The notes under the pieces were generated by a model that was not told the DNA's origin, made no database searches, and saw only the letters and a list, made by a program, of their open reading frames with translations. Positions 27,812 through 35,954 of a stretch of 64,000 nucleotides of DNA are shown one piece after another; positions within the stretch are counted from its first letter, which is position 1, and each line of letters begins with the position of its first letter. The position numbers were made by a program, and so were the translations under genes. Origin of the DNA: an uncultured Neglectibacter sp. (GTDB lineage Bacteria > Bacillota > Clostridia > Oscillospirales > Acutalibacteraceae); assembly GCA_937958185.1 (NCBI GenBank), contig CALFFN010000005.1, forward strand, positions 62,001 to 126,000, in the 5' to 3' direction.

Positions 27812-29104
27812 ATGAAAAAGAAGAAAACCATAAAAAGAATTTGTTCCTGGATTTTGACAGCGGCGCTGTTAATTTGTACCAGTATGATTCCTGCTAAGGC
27901 AGAAACAGTCACCCAGCCGGAAATAACGGATACAGACGTATTCATTTCCGAGGAAGCGGCGCAGTATATCGCCGAGTTCTTTATCCGCGACATGGCGGAA
28001 AGCGGCACGACCATCTGGAATGCCGATACTGCCGTTACGGAAATCGTTCCCATGTATGATGAAACAGGGGAGAATGTGGTAAGCTACACGGCAAGGCTGA
28101 CGGACGGCTATCTTGTGATCTCCGCCTATGCCGACGCCCCCAGCCTGATCATGGAATGGGCGGACGAAGCCGAGCCGGTATATGAGGAGCTTCCGCTGAA
28201 CGAGGATACCAAAATCATTCATACGGGGGCACTGGCGTATTTTGCCGATAACGGCGGGGCAACCGTAGTCAGCGCGGAGGGGGCGGAAGTTCCAAGGGCG
28301 GAGCTGTCCTGCCAATTGATGGATCAGCGAAGCCCGGAAAATGTTCCCGTGGCACTGGCGGAAGCCATTGAGGAACGGAACCGGCTTTCCGCTTCCTTGG
28401 AGCAGGGCATCTCACCGCAGGATAACGGGGCGATCGGGGATTATATTTCCGACCCATATGTTTACGCCCAAAATGTATACGGCGGCACGTGGAAATGTAA
28501 GGATTACGCCAACTATTGGGAAAACTACACCAGTTCCGCTAGAGTTAGTTTATTTGAAAATTATAAGGGGGTTCATTACTATAATCATTGCGGTCCCGTA
28601 GCGATTACAAATATTTTGAAAATGTATGGTAAAAAATACGGAAATTCGTCCTTAATCAACAAATCCTACGGCGAAATATTCGAAAAGGTAATTGCAGCCA
28701 GCAAAACAGCTTCTCCGAATTATTATATAAATTCTTCAAAGGGCGGAACGAAAGGTGCCACCGCAAATAAGTTTATTGAGGCATCCTTCCGGCAATTTGG
28801 CATCGCACCGGGTACAAAAATCAAGACCTTTGGGTCATATGAAGTAACTTATGAAAATATAGTCAATGCAACCACAGCAGACCGCTTGATGTACATAATG
28901 TTATGGGAGTATGGTTCCGGTGAAGTCCCTCATGACGTAGTCGGGTACGCTTATACCAATATTTATAATACAAAAACCAACAAGGCGAGAGCCTTTATCA
29001 AAATCTGCGATGGTTATGTAGTTACTCCACGATATATTGACGCAAGTCAACTGGATACAGGGTATGGTTCAACGCCTTATTGGGAAGTGAAGTTTTACAA
29101 TTGA
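27812..29104 (+). CDS. Secreted papain-like cysteine peptidase (C39/C10-like)
   Basis: 430 residues. A signal peptide (about 1-30, ending near PAKAE) gives an exported protein. Residues about 40-130 resemble the inhibitory prodomain of streptopain-type enzymes (LTDGYLVISAYADAPSLIMEW). The catalytic region shows Cys in HYYNHCGPVAITNILKMYG (about residue 262) and His in EVPHDVVGYAYT, followed by KICDGYVV, which fits a C39-like or C10-like peptidase. AGAGG lies near the ATG at 27812. The second half is visibly richer in AT than the first. It is followed within 25-60 bases by small membrane-anchored proteins, so it may have a dedicated partner or inhibitor. Confidence 0.7.
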   Translation: MKKKKTIKRICSWILTAALLICTSMIPAKAETVTQPEITDTDVFISEEAAQYIAEFFIRDMAESGTTIWNADTAVTEIVPMYDETGENVVSYTARLTDGYLVISAYADAPSLIMEWADEAEPVYEELPLNEDTKIIHTGALAYFADNGGATVVSAEGAEVPRAELSCQLMDQRSPENVPVALAEAIEERNRLSASLEQGISPQDNGAIGDYISDPYVYAQNVYGGTWKCKDYANYWENYTSSARVSLFENYKGVHYYNHCGPVAITNILKMYGKKYGNSSLINKSYGEIFEKVIAASKTASPNYYINSSKGGTKGATANKFIEASFRQFGIAPGTKIKTFGSYEVTYENIVNATTADRLMYIMLWEYGSGEVPHDVVGYAYTNIYNTKTNKARAFIKICDGYVVTPRYIDASQLDTGYGSTPYWEVKFYN

Positions 29105-29129
29105 TTTGTGATGGATGGAGGACCGAAAT

Positions 29130-29588
29130 ATGAAGCATATCAAAATGACAAAAAACAAGCTGATTTCACTTTTCCTGCTGGATATCTTCCTTTTCGCCGT
29201 CGGGCTGTCGCTGCTCTGCTGTCCAAGCACGCTCCTGATGCAAAAGCTGCCCTTAGAACCGGGACAATTCTTTCGCTTCCGCAAGGACGCCATAACGGGG
29301 ATAAAGTTCGGCGGTTCCGTAGAGCTTACAGGGGAGGAGCTGGACAAAGCGCTGTCCTGCCTGGAAAGCTTTCGATATCAATCTATGTTTTCTCAAGACT
29401 GGCTGGACAGAACCAGAGCGGAATATTCCTTTCATCTGCAAAGCGTTTCAGAAACGGAATATTCCGCTGTATCTACCACGTTTTATTTTGAGGAAAATAA
29501 GCTCCAGAGAGGATTGACCTCGTACATCAGCGACCAAAGCCCCCTAAAGGCTCTGATAGAACTGGCGGGATTCCAAACAAAGGAGTGA
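29130..29588 (+). CDS. Small membrane-anchored protein, paralogue 1 (unknown function)
   Basis: 152 residues with a single N-terminal membrane segment (about 8-30) and an extracytoplasmic domain. GGAGGA lies eight bases before the ATG. The domain carries ITGIKFGGSVELTGEELDKA and LESFRYQSMFS, the same pattern (beta strand, short helix, FRY) seen in the next three genes. I do not recognise the family. The tandem set after a secreted peptidase suggests a shared extracellular role. Confidence 0.6.
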   Translation: MKHIKMTKNKLISLFLLDIFLFAVGLSLLCCPSTLLMQKLPLEPGQFFRFRKDAITGIKFGGSVELTGEELDKALSCLESFRYQSMFSQDWLDRTRAEYSFHLQSVSETEYSAVSTTFYFEENKLQRGLTSYISDQSPLKALIELAGFQTKE

Positions 29589-29593
29589 GCTTG

Positions 29594-30022
29594 ATGAAAA
29601 CAAGGACCTCCCGACTGTGCTTGACATTCTCCGTACTTTTCACGATGGCAGCGATCTGCACGGCAGCTTTCGGCTGTGTGCGGCTGTGGCGGCAAAGCCA
29701 AAAGGAGCCCGGGCAGATATTCTGTTTCTCCGGAAAGCTGGTTTCTGCCATAGAGTTTGAGGACCCCGCCACCGGGAAACAGGTAGTGATCCAGGATGAT
29801 GAAGCTCTGAAATGGGTCATCAACGACCTCAATCAGTACAGATATTCCTATGCTTCTGCTTCTCCTACTGACGAAGAACGTCAAAAATCGCGTATAATCC
29901 GTATCCATAACGGTTGGCGGTGGGAAAGCTACCTGATCAGCAGCGAAGGGTTTCTGATCGACGGGGTCTGGTATGGCGGTGACAGAATCACAATGTCCTC
30001 CCTCTGCGGTTACGTGGATTAG
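29594..30022 (+). CDS. Small membrane-anchored protein, paralogue 2 (unknown function)
   Basis: 142 residues with an N-terminal membrane segment or lipoprotein-like signal (AAICTAAFGC, Cys about residue 28). The domain shows AIEFEDPATGKQVVIQDDEA, NDLNQYRYSYAS and FLIDGVWYGGD near the end. The same endings (YYGKPEYF, YYGDPEYF) recur in paralogues 3 and 4. AAAGGAG overlaps the preceding stop; the GTG at 29585 is an alternative start. Confidence 0.6.
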   Translation: MKTRTSRLCLTFSVLFTMAAICTAAFGCVRLWRQSQKEPGQIFCFSGKLVSAIEFEDPATGKQVVIQDDEALKWVINDLNQYRYSYASASPTDEERQKSRIIRIHNGWRWESYLISSEGFLIDGVWYGGDRITMSSLCGYVD

Positions 30023-30132
30023 CCGTCTTGCAAAAGCGCCGTAACATTTTTCAGACCCGGTGAGCATTTCCTGCGGGTGCGTTGCGCCAAGAGAATATGA
30101 TTGGGAAGTCGAATTTTATTGAGGTGCTATCA

Positions 30133-30583
30133 GTGAAAAAAGCGAATGGAAGCAATATAGCAGCTATCATGAAGCGAATTTTTATTATCGCACTCTGCTG
30201 TCTGGCGGTTTTCATTGTGTATCAGCGGTTTTACAAGCTGGAAGAAGGGGGAACTGCGGGAGCTTCACACATTGAGCCCCGAGGGGATCGTGGAGCTTCG
30301 TACCGATGGCGGCGTAGTAGCAGACCCGGAAGCAGCGGTGAAAATCTGCCAGATTTTACGTGAATTTCGCTACGAGTATGCTGTGGATTATCCCAGATAT
30401 CCCGGCGGGGGACTTCTTCTTGCGTTTTATTATTCCGACAGTCCTCGAAGAACCGGGCGAAAATTTATAATCAGTGACGATATGAGTTCTTTGTATGTGA
30501 ACGGCAGGATGTATTATGGCAAGCCCGAATATTTTAATGAAGTGATGGACTTGGTGATAAGCAATATCAAGATATCTTCTTAG
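30133..30583 (+). pseudogene. Small membrane-anchored protein, paralogue 3, frameshifted
   Basis: A GTG start at 30133 with GAGGTG upstream opens a frame with a membrane segment (IFIIALCCLAVFIVYQRFYK). It then loses homology after a GGGGG run at 30247-30251. From there the next frame continues the family domain to 30583 (SPEGIVELRTDGG, ILREFRYEYAVDYP, NGRMYYGKPEYF). One base too many in the G-run, a sequencing error, or a programmed shift would explain this. With the frames joined the protein would be about 150 residues, like its neighbours. Confidence 0.65.
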
Positions 30584-30633
30584 CTGCCCGCTCTGCCCTG
30601 CATGGTATCAAAGAAAAAAGGGAGGGAAACTCC

Positions 30634-31224
30634 ATGATTTCCACACCACGGAAAAGGCGCAACGGGAAACGCATTGCCCTATGGGTGGTTCTTGCTGTGT
30701 TTGTCTTTGTCGAGCTTGCCCTGCTGGGGATCGTACTGGGAAACATCATCTACCAGAAATACGTGATTCCTCGCCCGGTGGAATTTACCACCTTTGCACC
30801 TTTGGAACGCAGAATTTTCGATTTGGACGCTTCGGAAATTACAGAAATCGAGTATACAGGCAATGTAGACGTGGAAAAGTTTCAAGAACGTATCAAAGCG
30901 AACCCGGAAACTCCAAAAGGATTGTTGATGCCAAGATACGAGTTTGAAAGCAGAGATGAAATAGAAGAAATCGTGGAATATCTTAACTCCTTTCGATATT
31001 CTCTCACTGCTCCCGGACCGGATTACCGCCATATGAACTATGGAACAGAATCGGAATGTTGTTTGGTACTGTACACCAAACAGAAAGACAAAAGCTTAGG
31101 TATGACGATTCAAAAAAACCGGGTGCATATCGGCGAGGTATGGTACTACGGTGACCCGGAATATTTTTCCCGGTTCATGGGAATAGAAGCAAAGCTTCTG
31201 GACGGAACATTTTTGGGGTTTTAA
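30634..31224 (+). CDS. Small membrane-anchored protein, paralogue 4 (unknown function)
   Basis: 196 residues, the longest of the set. There is a basic N-terminus (PRKRRNGKR), one membrane segment (about 13-37) and an outer domain with ASEITEIEYTGNVDVEKFQ, VEYLNSFRYSL and VWYYGDPEYFSRFMG. GGGAGGGAAA precedes the ATG. It closes the peptidase operon; a hairpin at 31276-31300 and a terminator at 31313 follow. Confidence 0.6.
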   Translation: MISTPRKRRNGKRIALWVVLAVFVFVELALLGIVLGNIIYQKYVIPRPVEFTTFAPLERRIFDLDASEITEIEYTGNVDVEKFQERIKANPETPKGLLMPRYEFESRDEIEEIVEYLNSFRYSLTAPGPDYRHMNYGTESECCLVLYTKQKDKSLGMTIQKNRVHIGEVWYYGDPEYFSRFMGIEAKLLDGTFLGF

Positions 31225-31312
31225 GAAAAAACACACCCAAACCCACAAACTTGAATTTATTGCCAAAAAATATAAGCCCAAGGGCTCCTATCCCTTGGGC
31301 AACTGCGGAAAA

Positions 31313-31335
31313 GAGAGGGAAACCTCTCCTTTTTT
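31313..31335 (+). terminator. Terminator of the peptidase/membrane-protein operon
   Basis: Stem GAGAGG/CCTCTC (31313-31318 with 31323-31328) with loop GAAA, then CTTTTTT. A second perfect nine-base-pair hairpin, GCCCAAGGG/CCCTTGGGC, lies just upstream at 31276-31300. Confidence 0.75.
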
Positions 31336-31427
31336 GCGGGATAAGCGAAGGATCTTGCGGAATTTCCCGAAGCGCTTGCGGCTTTTCAAAATGTGGAGTA
31401 TGATAAGAAAAAACAGGGGGAGATTTT

Positions 31428-32210
31428 ATGCAAACAGGGGTTAGCACTGCCTGCCTGTACCCCATGGAGACGGAGCAGGCGCTTGAGCTGCTGCTCTCCC
31501 TGGGATACCGGCGGTTCGAGGTGTTTTTGAATTCCTTTGAAGAAATTGAACGCCCTTTCCTTCGGGAACTGAAGAGACGGGCGGACGCTTTTGGCGCCAC
31601 TTTTTGCTCGGTGCACCCCTTTACCAGTCCGTTAGAATCGTTGCTGCTGTTCGGCGACTATTCCCGCCGGACGGAGGAGGGCTTCCGTCTCTATCAAAAA
31701 TACGGGGAAGCGGCGGCGTACCTGGGCGGGGAATATGTGGTGATCCACGGACAGCCCCAGGGGCACGGCAAGCTTTCCGACGAAGAATACTGGCAGCGGT
31801 TCGGAGAGCTGACCCGGGTTTTGCTCCCCACCGGGGCAAGACCTGCCCAGGAAAATGTGCGGCACCATCGGAGCAGCTCGCCGGGATTTATCCGCGGTAT
31901 GCGGGACTATTTGCAGGAGGACTGCGCCTTTGTACTGGACGTGAAGCAGTGCAGAATGTCAGGCTGTGCGGTGGTGGACATGGCAGCCGCTATGGGCAGC
32001 CGCCTTGCCCATGTCCATTTGAGCGACTGCGCCGCGGGAAAGCCCTGCCTGCTGCCGGACATGGGAACCTTTGACTTTCCGGCTTTTCGGCAGGTGCTGG
32101 AGGGACTTTCTTATCAGGGAACGGTAGTCACCGAGGTGTATCGGCAGAATTTTTCCGACCCGTCGGAACTGGAAACTGCCCGAAACAGGGTGGAAGGGGT
32201 ATTTTTCTAA
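31428..32210 (+). CDS. Sugar-phosphate isomerase/epimerase-like TIM-barrel protein
   Basis: 260 residues of the xylose-isomerase-like/AP-endonuclease-2 superfamily. Strand motifs are RRFEVFLNSFEE, FCSVHPFTSP, YVVIHGQPQGHG, ARPAQENVRHH, FVLDVKQCRMSG and LAHVHLSDCA. These supply the usual metal ligands (Glu, Asp, His). The ATG follows CAGGGGGAG. Its reaction is not predictable. It stands alone between a terminator and nrdR. Confidence 0.75.
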   Translation: MQTGVSTACLYPMETEQALELLLSLGYRRFEVFLNSFEEIERPFLRELKRRADAFGATFCSVHPFTSPLESLLLFGDYSRRTEEGFRLYQKYGEAAAYLGGEYVVIHGQPQGHGKLSDEEYWQRFGELTRVLLPTGARPAQENVRHHRSSSPGFIRGMRDYLQEDCAFVLDVKQCRMSGCAVVDMAAAMGSRLAHVHLSDCAAGKPCLLPDMGTFDFPAFRQVLEGLSYQGTVVTEVYRQNFSDPSELETARNRVEGVFF

Positions 32211-32305
32211 AGCTTTTTCTCAAAATTTCTTGCTTTTTCTACATCTTGTATTGTATAATAAATAAAATATAATAGGTTTAATGAGTTTTCAGGAGGTGTC
32301 CGTCC

Positions 32306-32770
32306 GTGAAATGTCCTTTTTGCGGCTATACGGAAAGCCGCGTTATTGACTCCCGCCCTACCGACGAGGGGGAGCGTATCCGCCGCCGCCGCGAGTGCCT
32401 GAAGTGCGGCAAACGCTTTACTACTTACGAGATCATCGAAAGCGTACCCATTGTGGTCATTAAAAAGGATAAGTCCCGTGAAACCTTTGACCGCAACAAG
32501 CTGCTGAACGGTCTGCTGCGCGCCTGTGAAAAGCGCCCGGTTTCCGTGGACACGCTGGAACGCATTGTGGACGAGATCGAAAACCTGCTCCAGAATTCTC
32601 TGGACAGAGAGGTTTCTTCCCAGCGGATCGGCACTTACGCCATGGAGAAGCTGAAGACCGTGGACGAGGTGGCGTATGTGCGCTTTGCCTCGGTGTACCG
32701 CCAGTTCAAGGACATCAACAGCTTTATGGAAGAGCTGAGCAAGATCATCAGCAACAAAAAGGAGCTTTAA
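32306..32770 (+). CDS. nrdR: Transcriptional repressor NrdR
   Basis: 154 residues, the standard length. The N-terminal zinc ribbon is KCPFCGYTESRVIDSR and ECLKCGKRFTTYE. An ATP-cone follows (VVIKKDKSRETFDRNKLLNG, VSSQRIGTYAMEKLK, VAYVRFASVYRQF). It represses ribonucleotide reductase genes in response to dATP/ATP. It starts with GTG at 32306, with AGGAGGTG upstream. A TATAAT at 32254-32259 is the likely -10 box. No nrd gene is in the window. Confidence 0.96.
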   Translation: MKCPFCGYTESRVIDSRPTDEGERIRRRRECLKCGKRFTTYEIIESVPIVVIKKDKSRETFDRNKLLNGLLRACEKRPVSVDTLERIVDEIENLLQNSLDREVSSQRIGTYAMEKLKTVDEVAYVRFASVYRQFKDINSFMEELSKIISNKKEL

Positions 32771-32783
32771 GCAACGCAGAAAA

Positions 32784-32818
32784 AGCGGCCCTTTGTGCAA
32801 ACGAAGGGCTGCTTTTTG
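32784..32818 (+). terminator. Terminator of nrdR
   Basis: AGCGGCCCTT (32784-32793) pairs with AAGGGCTGCT (32804-32813), followed by TTTT. Confidence 0.8.
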
Positions 32819-32927
32819 TACCCAAATTCCCCGCTGCTTCATACAATGGGAAGAAAGCAGCGTTACGTTCTGCGGGAAAACCGGCGGAAGCCCTGTGACG
32901 CCGCAACGATTCAAAGGAGGAGATTTC

Positions 32928-33449
32928 ATGCCCGAAAACGAAGGCACTCCCGAATTCGATTGCCGGGATTATTTCAAGGAAGCGGTCTGTATCGACGCCA
33001 TGCGAATCTACGATTCCTGCAGCGACAAAGACTGCCTGGAAGACATAAGGGTGCTGTTCCCCGCGGACCGGCAGGCATTGGTGGACAACGCCACGAACGT
33101 GAGGATCAAGGACGTAAGCGTCATCACGGTGTATCTGGACCTGCAGCCCATTCCCTTTAACAAGGGCTTTTATTCCGTGGATATGACCTTTTTCTTCGAC
33201 GTATCGGTAGAGCTGTTCGGCGGCGCCGCGTCATGTCCCGTCCCCGTCAGCGGTGTATCCATCTTCAACAAGAAGGTAGTGCTGTACGGCAGCGAGGGCA
33301 ACGTGAAGATGTTCTCCTCCGATCAGTGCGAGGACACCTGCGAGCCCCAGGATTCCACCGTTCTGCCCAAAGCAACGGTGCAGGTCGCTGAGTACAAATG
33401 GAAACAGCAGATGTGGTATAGCGGTCAAACTAAATGCACTAGATATTGA
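32928..33449 (+). pseudogene. Conserved clostridial protein of unknown function, C-terminus truncated by the mobile element
   Basis: 173 residues. The first about 155 carry the highly conserved start of a common clostridial hypothetical protein (DYFKEAVCIDAMRIYDSCSD, DCLEDIRV, NKGFYSVDMTFFF, VVLYGSEGNVKMFSSD); from memory, full-length members are clearly longer. After ATVQVAE (about base 33392) the sequence turns into an unrelated AT-rich tail of about 18 residues. This is the left junction of the inserted element. AAAGGAGGAG precedes the ATG. Function unknown. Confidence 0.6.
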
Positions 33450-33450
33450 A

Positions 33451-33484
33451 AACGAGCAGCTTGATATCAAGTTGCTCGTTTTTG
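33451..33484 (+). terminator. Terminator just inside the element's left end
   Basis: AACGAGCA...TGCTCGTT (33451-33458 with 33473-33480) extends inward through CTTGATATCAAG, then TTTTTG. It directly follows the stop of the truncated gene. Confidence 0.8.
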
Positions 33485-33705
33485 TGGCGAGATAATTGAA
33501 TGCATAAATATTCTCAGTCATTCAATCACTTCGCGCATTTTCTATAATTACGCCCATTTTCACTTCGCGCTACAGAGAAGGTGATCCACGGGACAAGCAT
33601 TAAGCTTGCTCCGCACGCGAAAAACTATATTACTTATTCTGAAACAGACGTTCCAGCTATTGCAGTTGGAGCGTTTGTTTTTTGGCAAACTTCAGCGCCA
33701 AAGAA

Positions 33706-33850
33706 CCCCCGGTTCAACCGGGGGAAAGTAAAAAAACGGAGCAAAAGAAATAACCTCCCAGGTATAATGTGGTAAAGGTTTGGCAACCGCATTACCAAGA
33801 ACAAAGGAGGTCATTTTTAATAAAACAGAGGATAGAATCAGGCATACAGC
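33706..33850 (+). mobile_element. Probable IS200/IS605-type remnant
   Basis: A perfect hairpin CCCCCGGTT/AACCGGGGG (33706-33724) looks like the subterminal hairpin of IS200-group elements. It is followed by TATAAT (33763-33768), AAAGGAGGTC (33805-33814) and about a dozen codons reading NKTEDRIRHTA, similar in style to the start of TnpA. The frame then ends within about 26 codons. No intact transposase remains. The alternative is an unrelated terminator plus chance coding. The 33485-33700 stretch shows nothing else. Confidence 0.35.
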
Positions 33851-33864
33851 AGGCGAGAAGTGCA

Positions 33865-33889
33865 AACCACCAGTGCTACTGGTGGTTTT
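33865..33889. terminator. Hairpin at the 3' end of agrB
   Basis: A 10-base-pair perfect stem AACCACCAGT/ACTGGTGGTT (33865-33874 with 33878-33887) with loop GCT overlaps the agrB stop. T-runs are short on both strands. Confidence 0.55.
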
Positions 33890-34463
33890 GATGGAGTGAT
33901 ACAAATAAGCATGGCAGCTGTAACAGAGCCGTAAATACTAAACTTGCACCTATGGGTACGGCAATCGTATAGTGTTGCAGCATCAAGAAAACAAAATACA
34001 CCAATGCAAAGCCAGTTGCCAAGGTGATAGCTACTTTTCTGAACACCTTTTTCTCTTTTTGAGTCAACCGTCGGCTTTCTGAGTCAATAGGGCTAAAAGC
34101 AGAAATTGGGATCAAGGCTACAAGAACGCATACTGTTACTGTCCAGTATAGCGATAACTGAATTACAAGCCGGATCCCAAAAAGGAAAAAGGCAAATAGC
34201 GCAGTTGAAACGAAAGTGCAGACAACAGGTGACTTGAAGTGAAAGCCCCCGCAGAATTTCCGTATTATCCAAAATGGAAAAATGAATAAGAGGGATTCCA
34301 CGGGGATGTGAAAAAAACACCCAATAATTAGTGCCAGAGCAATTGGGAATAGATTAAAAAGTACACAAAAAACTCCGTATTCATAAATGAGACGGTCACT
34401 TTCCGCAATTGCGCCTGAATTTGAAAGCCAATTAGTGATCTTCCTCGATACCTGCAGGATCAT
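33876..34463 (-). CDS. agrB: AgrB-type peptide-processing membrane protease
   Basis: 195 residues with about five or six membrane segments. The AgrB catalytic pair is present: RKFCGGFHFKSPVVC gives His followed seven residues later by Cys, the spacing of the S. aureus protein. It would cleave the AgrD precursor C-terminally and form the cyclic (thio)lactone. The ATG overlaps the agrD stop as ATGA (34460-34463), so the two are translationally coupled. The C-terminal codons lie within a hairpin. Confidence 0.9.
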   Translation of the reverse strand: MILQVSRKITNWLSNSGAIAESDRLIYEYGVFCVLFNLFPIALALIIGCFFHIPVESLLFIFPFWIIRKFCGGFHFKSPVVCTFVSTALFAFFLFGIRLVIQLSLYWTVTVCVLVALIPISAFSPIDSESRRLTQKEKKVFRKVAITLATGFALVYFVFLMLQHYTIAVPIGASLVFTALLQLPCLFVSLHQNHQ

Positions 34464-34615
34464 TTGATTATGCTGAAGCGGTTTAACTCCTTTGGGGCTT
34501 CAGGCTGATAGATCACGGTTGACGATACGGTATTTGCGTTTACAAACAAAACGGCCGAAAGGAAAGTCATGAGGGCAACGGCAAGCTTCTTAGAATGGAA
34601 TTTCAAATTTAACAT
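34460..34615 (-). CDS. agrD: AgrD-type autoinducer precursor with Ser in place of the ring Cys
   Basis: 51 residues, found by reading the minus strand upstream of agrB. A basic N-terminus (KFHSKK) is followed by an amphipathic/hydrophobic helix (LAVALMTFLSAVLFVNA), a short core (TVSSTVIY) and the conserved recognition tail QPEAPKEL. AGGAG lies 10 bases before the ATG. In the AgrD layout the ring is the residue five positions before the tail plus the next four, here S-T-V-I-Y. The nucleophile would be Ser, giving a lactone rather than a thiolactone. The peptide contains no Cys at all. Confidence 0.88.
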   Translation of the reverse strand: MLNLKFHSKKLAVALMTFLSAVLFVNANTVSSTVIYQPEAPKELNRFSIIK

Positions 34616-34679
34616 TAGTACACATCTCCTTTTTTCTGAATTCTACCATGTTTTACCATAATTACATAGAGGAAAGTGG

Positions 34680-34695
34680 CAAAACAACAGTTTTG
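34680..34695. promoter_or_regulatory. Inverted repeat in the agr divergent region (possible operator)
   Basis: CAAAAC-AACA-GTTTTG (34680-34695) contains ACAGTTTTG, similar to a LytTR half-site. The gap between agrD and the XRE gene also holds two TACCAT copies 10 bases apart (34644-34649, 34654-34659), near the expected agrD promoter. No clear -35/-10 pair for agrD was found. Confidence 0.35.
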
Positions 34696-34819
34696 TGATA
34701 GAAGTGGGGGAAAAGATACAAAAACAGCCTCAAATTTTATCTTAAAACGAAAAAATCCCTAAAATTTACAAAAAGTTTCTCCGTTTATATATACTACAGA
34801 ATTATGCGGTGAAAATTGG

Positions 34820-34848
34820 TTAACATCGCCATATATTATTGATAGTAT
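34820..34848 (+). promoter_or_regulatory. Predicted promoter of the xre-agrA-agrC operon
   Basis: TTAACA at 34820-34825, 17 bases, TAGTAT at 34843-34848. A second candidate lies upstream (TTTACA at 34765-34770, 17 bases, TATATA at 34788-34793). The two may be alternative starts. Confidence 0.65.
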
Positions 34849-34873
34849 GTAAGAAAAGAGCGGAGGAATGTCT

Positions 34874-35221
34874 GTGGAATTTGACAGTACTGAAGTGGGA
34901 AGACGAATCGCCAAAAGGCGGAATGAGTTGGGATTAAAGCAAACTCAGGTTGCAGAAATTTTGGAAATCAGCAATAATCACCTTTCAGGTGTTGAACGAG
35001 GCAGGACTCTATCCAGTCTTCCCCTATTTGTAAAAATCTGTAATGTTCTACAGGTTACACCGGATTATCTGCTGGAAGGCACCATGCATTCCAACAATGT
35101 TCCTCTAAATATTATGGAAAATCTCCGATTGTGTGATGAAGATGATGTTGAACTTGTGGAACAGTTTGTGCGTATGCTTCTAAATCGAAAATCCCACCCA
35201 AAAAGTGATATCACAATTTGA
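34874..35221 (+). CDS. XRE-family helix-turn-helix regulator
   Basis: 115 residues. The HTH covers about residues 8-65 (GRRIAKRRNELGLKQTQVAE, NNHLSGVERG). GGAGG at 34862-34866 leaves one base to the ATG at 34868 but seven to the GTG at 34874, so the GTG is the better start. It lies first in an operon with the Agr response regulator and kinase. It may link the quorum signal to element functions, as phage-type repressors do; the target is unknown. Confidence 0.85.
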   Translation: MEFDSTEVGRRIAKRRNELGLKQTQVAEILEISNNHLSGVERGRTLSSLPLFVKICNVLQVTPDYLLEGTMHSNNVPLNIMENLRLCDEDDVELVEQFVRMLLNRKSHPKSDITI

Positions 35222-35237
35222 AAGAAGGAATGATGGC

Positions 35238-35954
35238 GTGAGAATAGTGATATGTGATGACGATGAGCAAATCCTTGCAATTTTGGAAAGGTATCTAAAC
35301 GAATATTTTCATAAAGCTCATTTGAAAGGATATGAAATTGCTTCGTACATAAACGGAGAAGCGCTTTTATCCAGAGAGGAACGGGTGGACATTGCTATTT
35401 TAGACGTTGAGATGCCGGGGCGTAGCGGGATTTACATAGGGAATGCCTTGAAGAAGAAAAACCGGTACGCAAAAATCATTATTTTGACCTCTTTTTCTGA
35501 CTATTTGGACGAGGCGATGAAATTTCAGGTTTTCCGCTATTTGTCAAAGCCGATAGATAAAAAGAGATTATTTCGGAATTTGGGTGAAGCGATCCGCCAA
35601 AATACCGTGGACACGGAACCAGTCATGATAGAAACGCACGATGGGGTGATCACCAAATATGCGGACGGGATAGTATTGGTAGAAGTTACTGGCCGTCGTG
35701 TTATGATTCATACAGAAAGCGAAGATATCAGTTCCATACGCCCGATTAAATATTGGGACAAGCTTCTGGAATTAGGAAGCTTCTATAAAACACACCGAAG
35801 CTTTATTGTGAATATGAGATATGTGTCCTCCTTTTCCAGAGATCTGGTCTTTTTAACAGTTTCAAGTGAAAGGCGCTATACTGCCTATTTGACAAAGCGA
35901 AACTACCAGAGCTTTAAGAATTCCTATATGCTGTATTTGGAGGGGTCAAAGTGA
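35238..35954 (+). CDS. agrA: LytTR-type response regulator (AgrA-like)
   Basis: 238 residues. The receiver domain (about 1-120) has the acidic pair in VICDDDEQ, phospho-acceptor Asp in VDIAILDVEMPG and Lys in LSKPIDKKR. The C-terminal LytTR DNA-binding domain (about 140-236) shows ETHDGVITKY and YKTHRSFIVNMRYV. The GTG at 35238 follows AGAAGGA by eight bases. The stop overlaps the agrC start (GTGA). Confidence 0.9.
   Translation: MRIVICDDDEQILAILERYLNEYFHKAHLKGYEIASYINGEALLSREERVDIAILDVEMPGRSGIYIGNALKKKNRYAKIIILTSFSDYLDEAMKFQVFRYLSKPIDKKRLFRNLGEAIRQNTVDTEPVMIETHDGVITKYADGIVLVEVTGRRVMIHTESEDISSIRPIKYWDKLLELGSFYKTHRSFIVNMRYVSSFSRDLVFLTVSSERRYTAYLTKRNYQSFKNSYMLYLEGSK

Noticed and set aside
33581..33775. 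Possible 64-residue protein near the left junction
   Set aside because: No ribosome binding site and it runs through the IS-like hairpin; composition looks non-coding.
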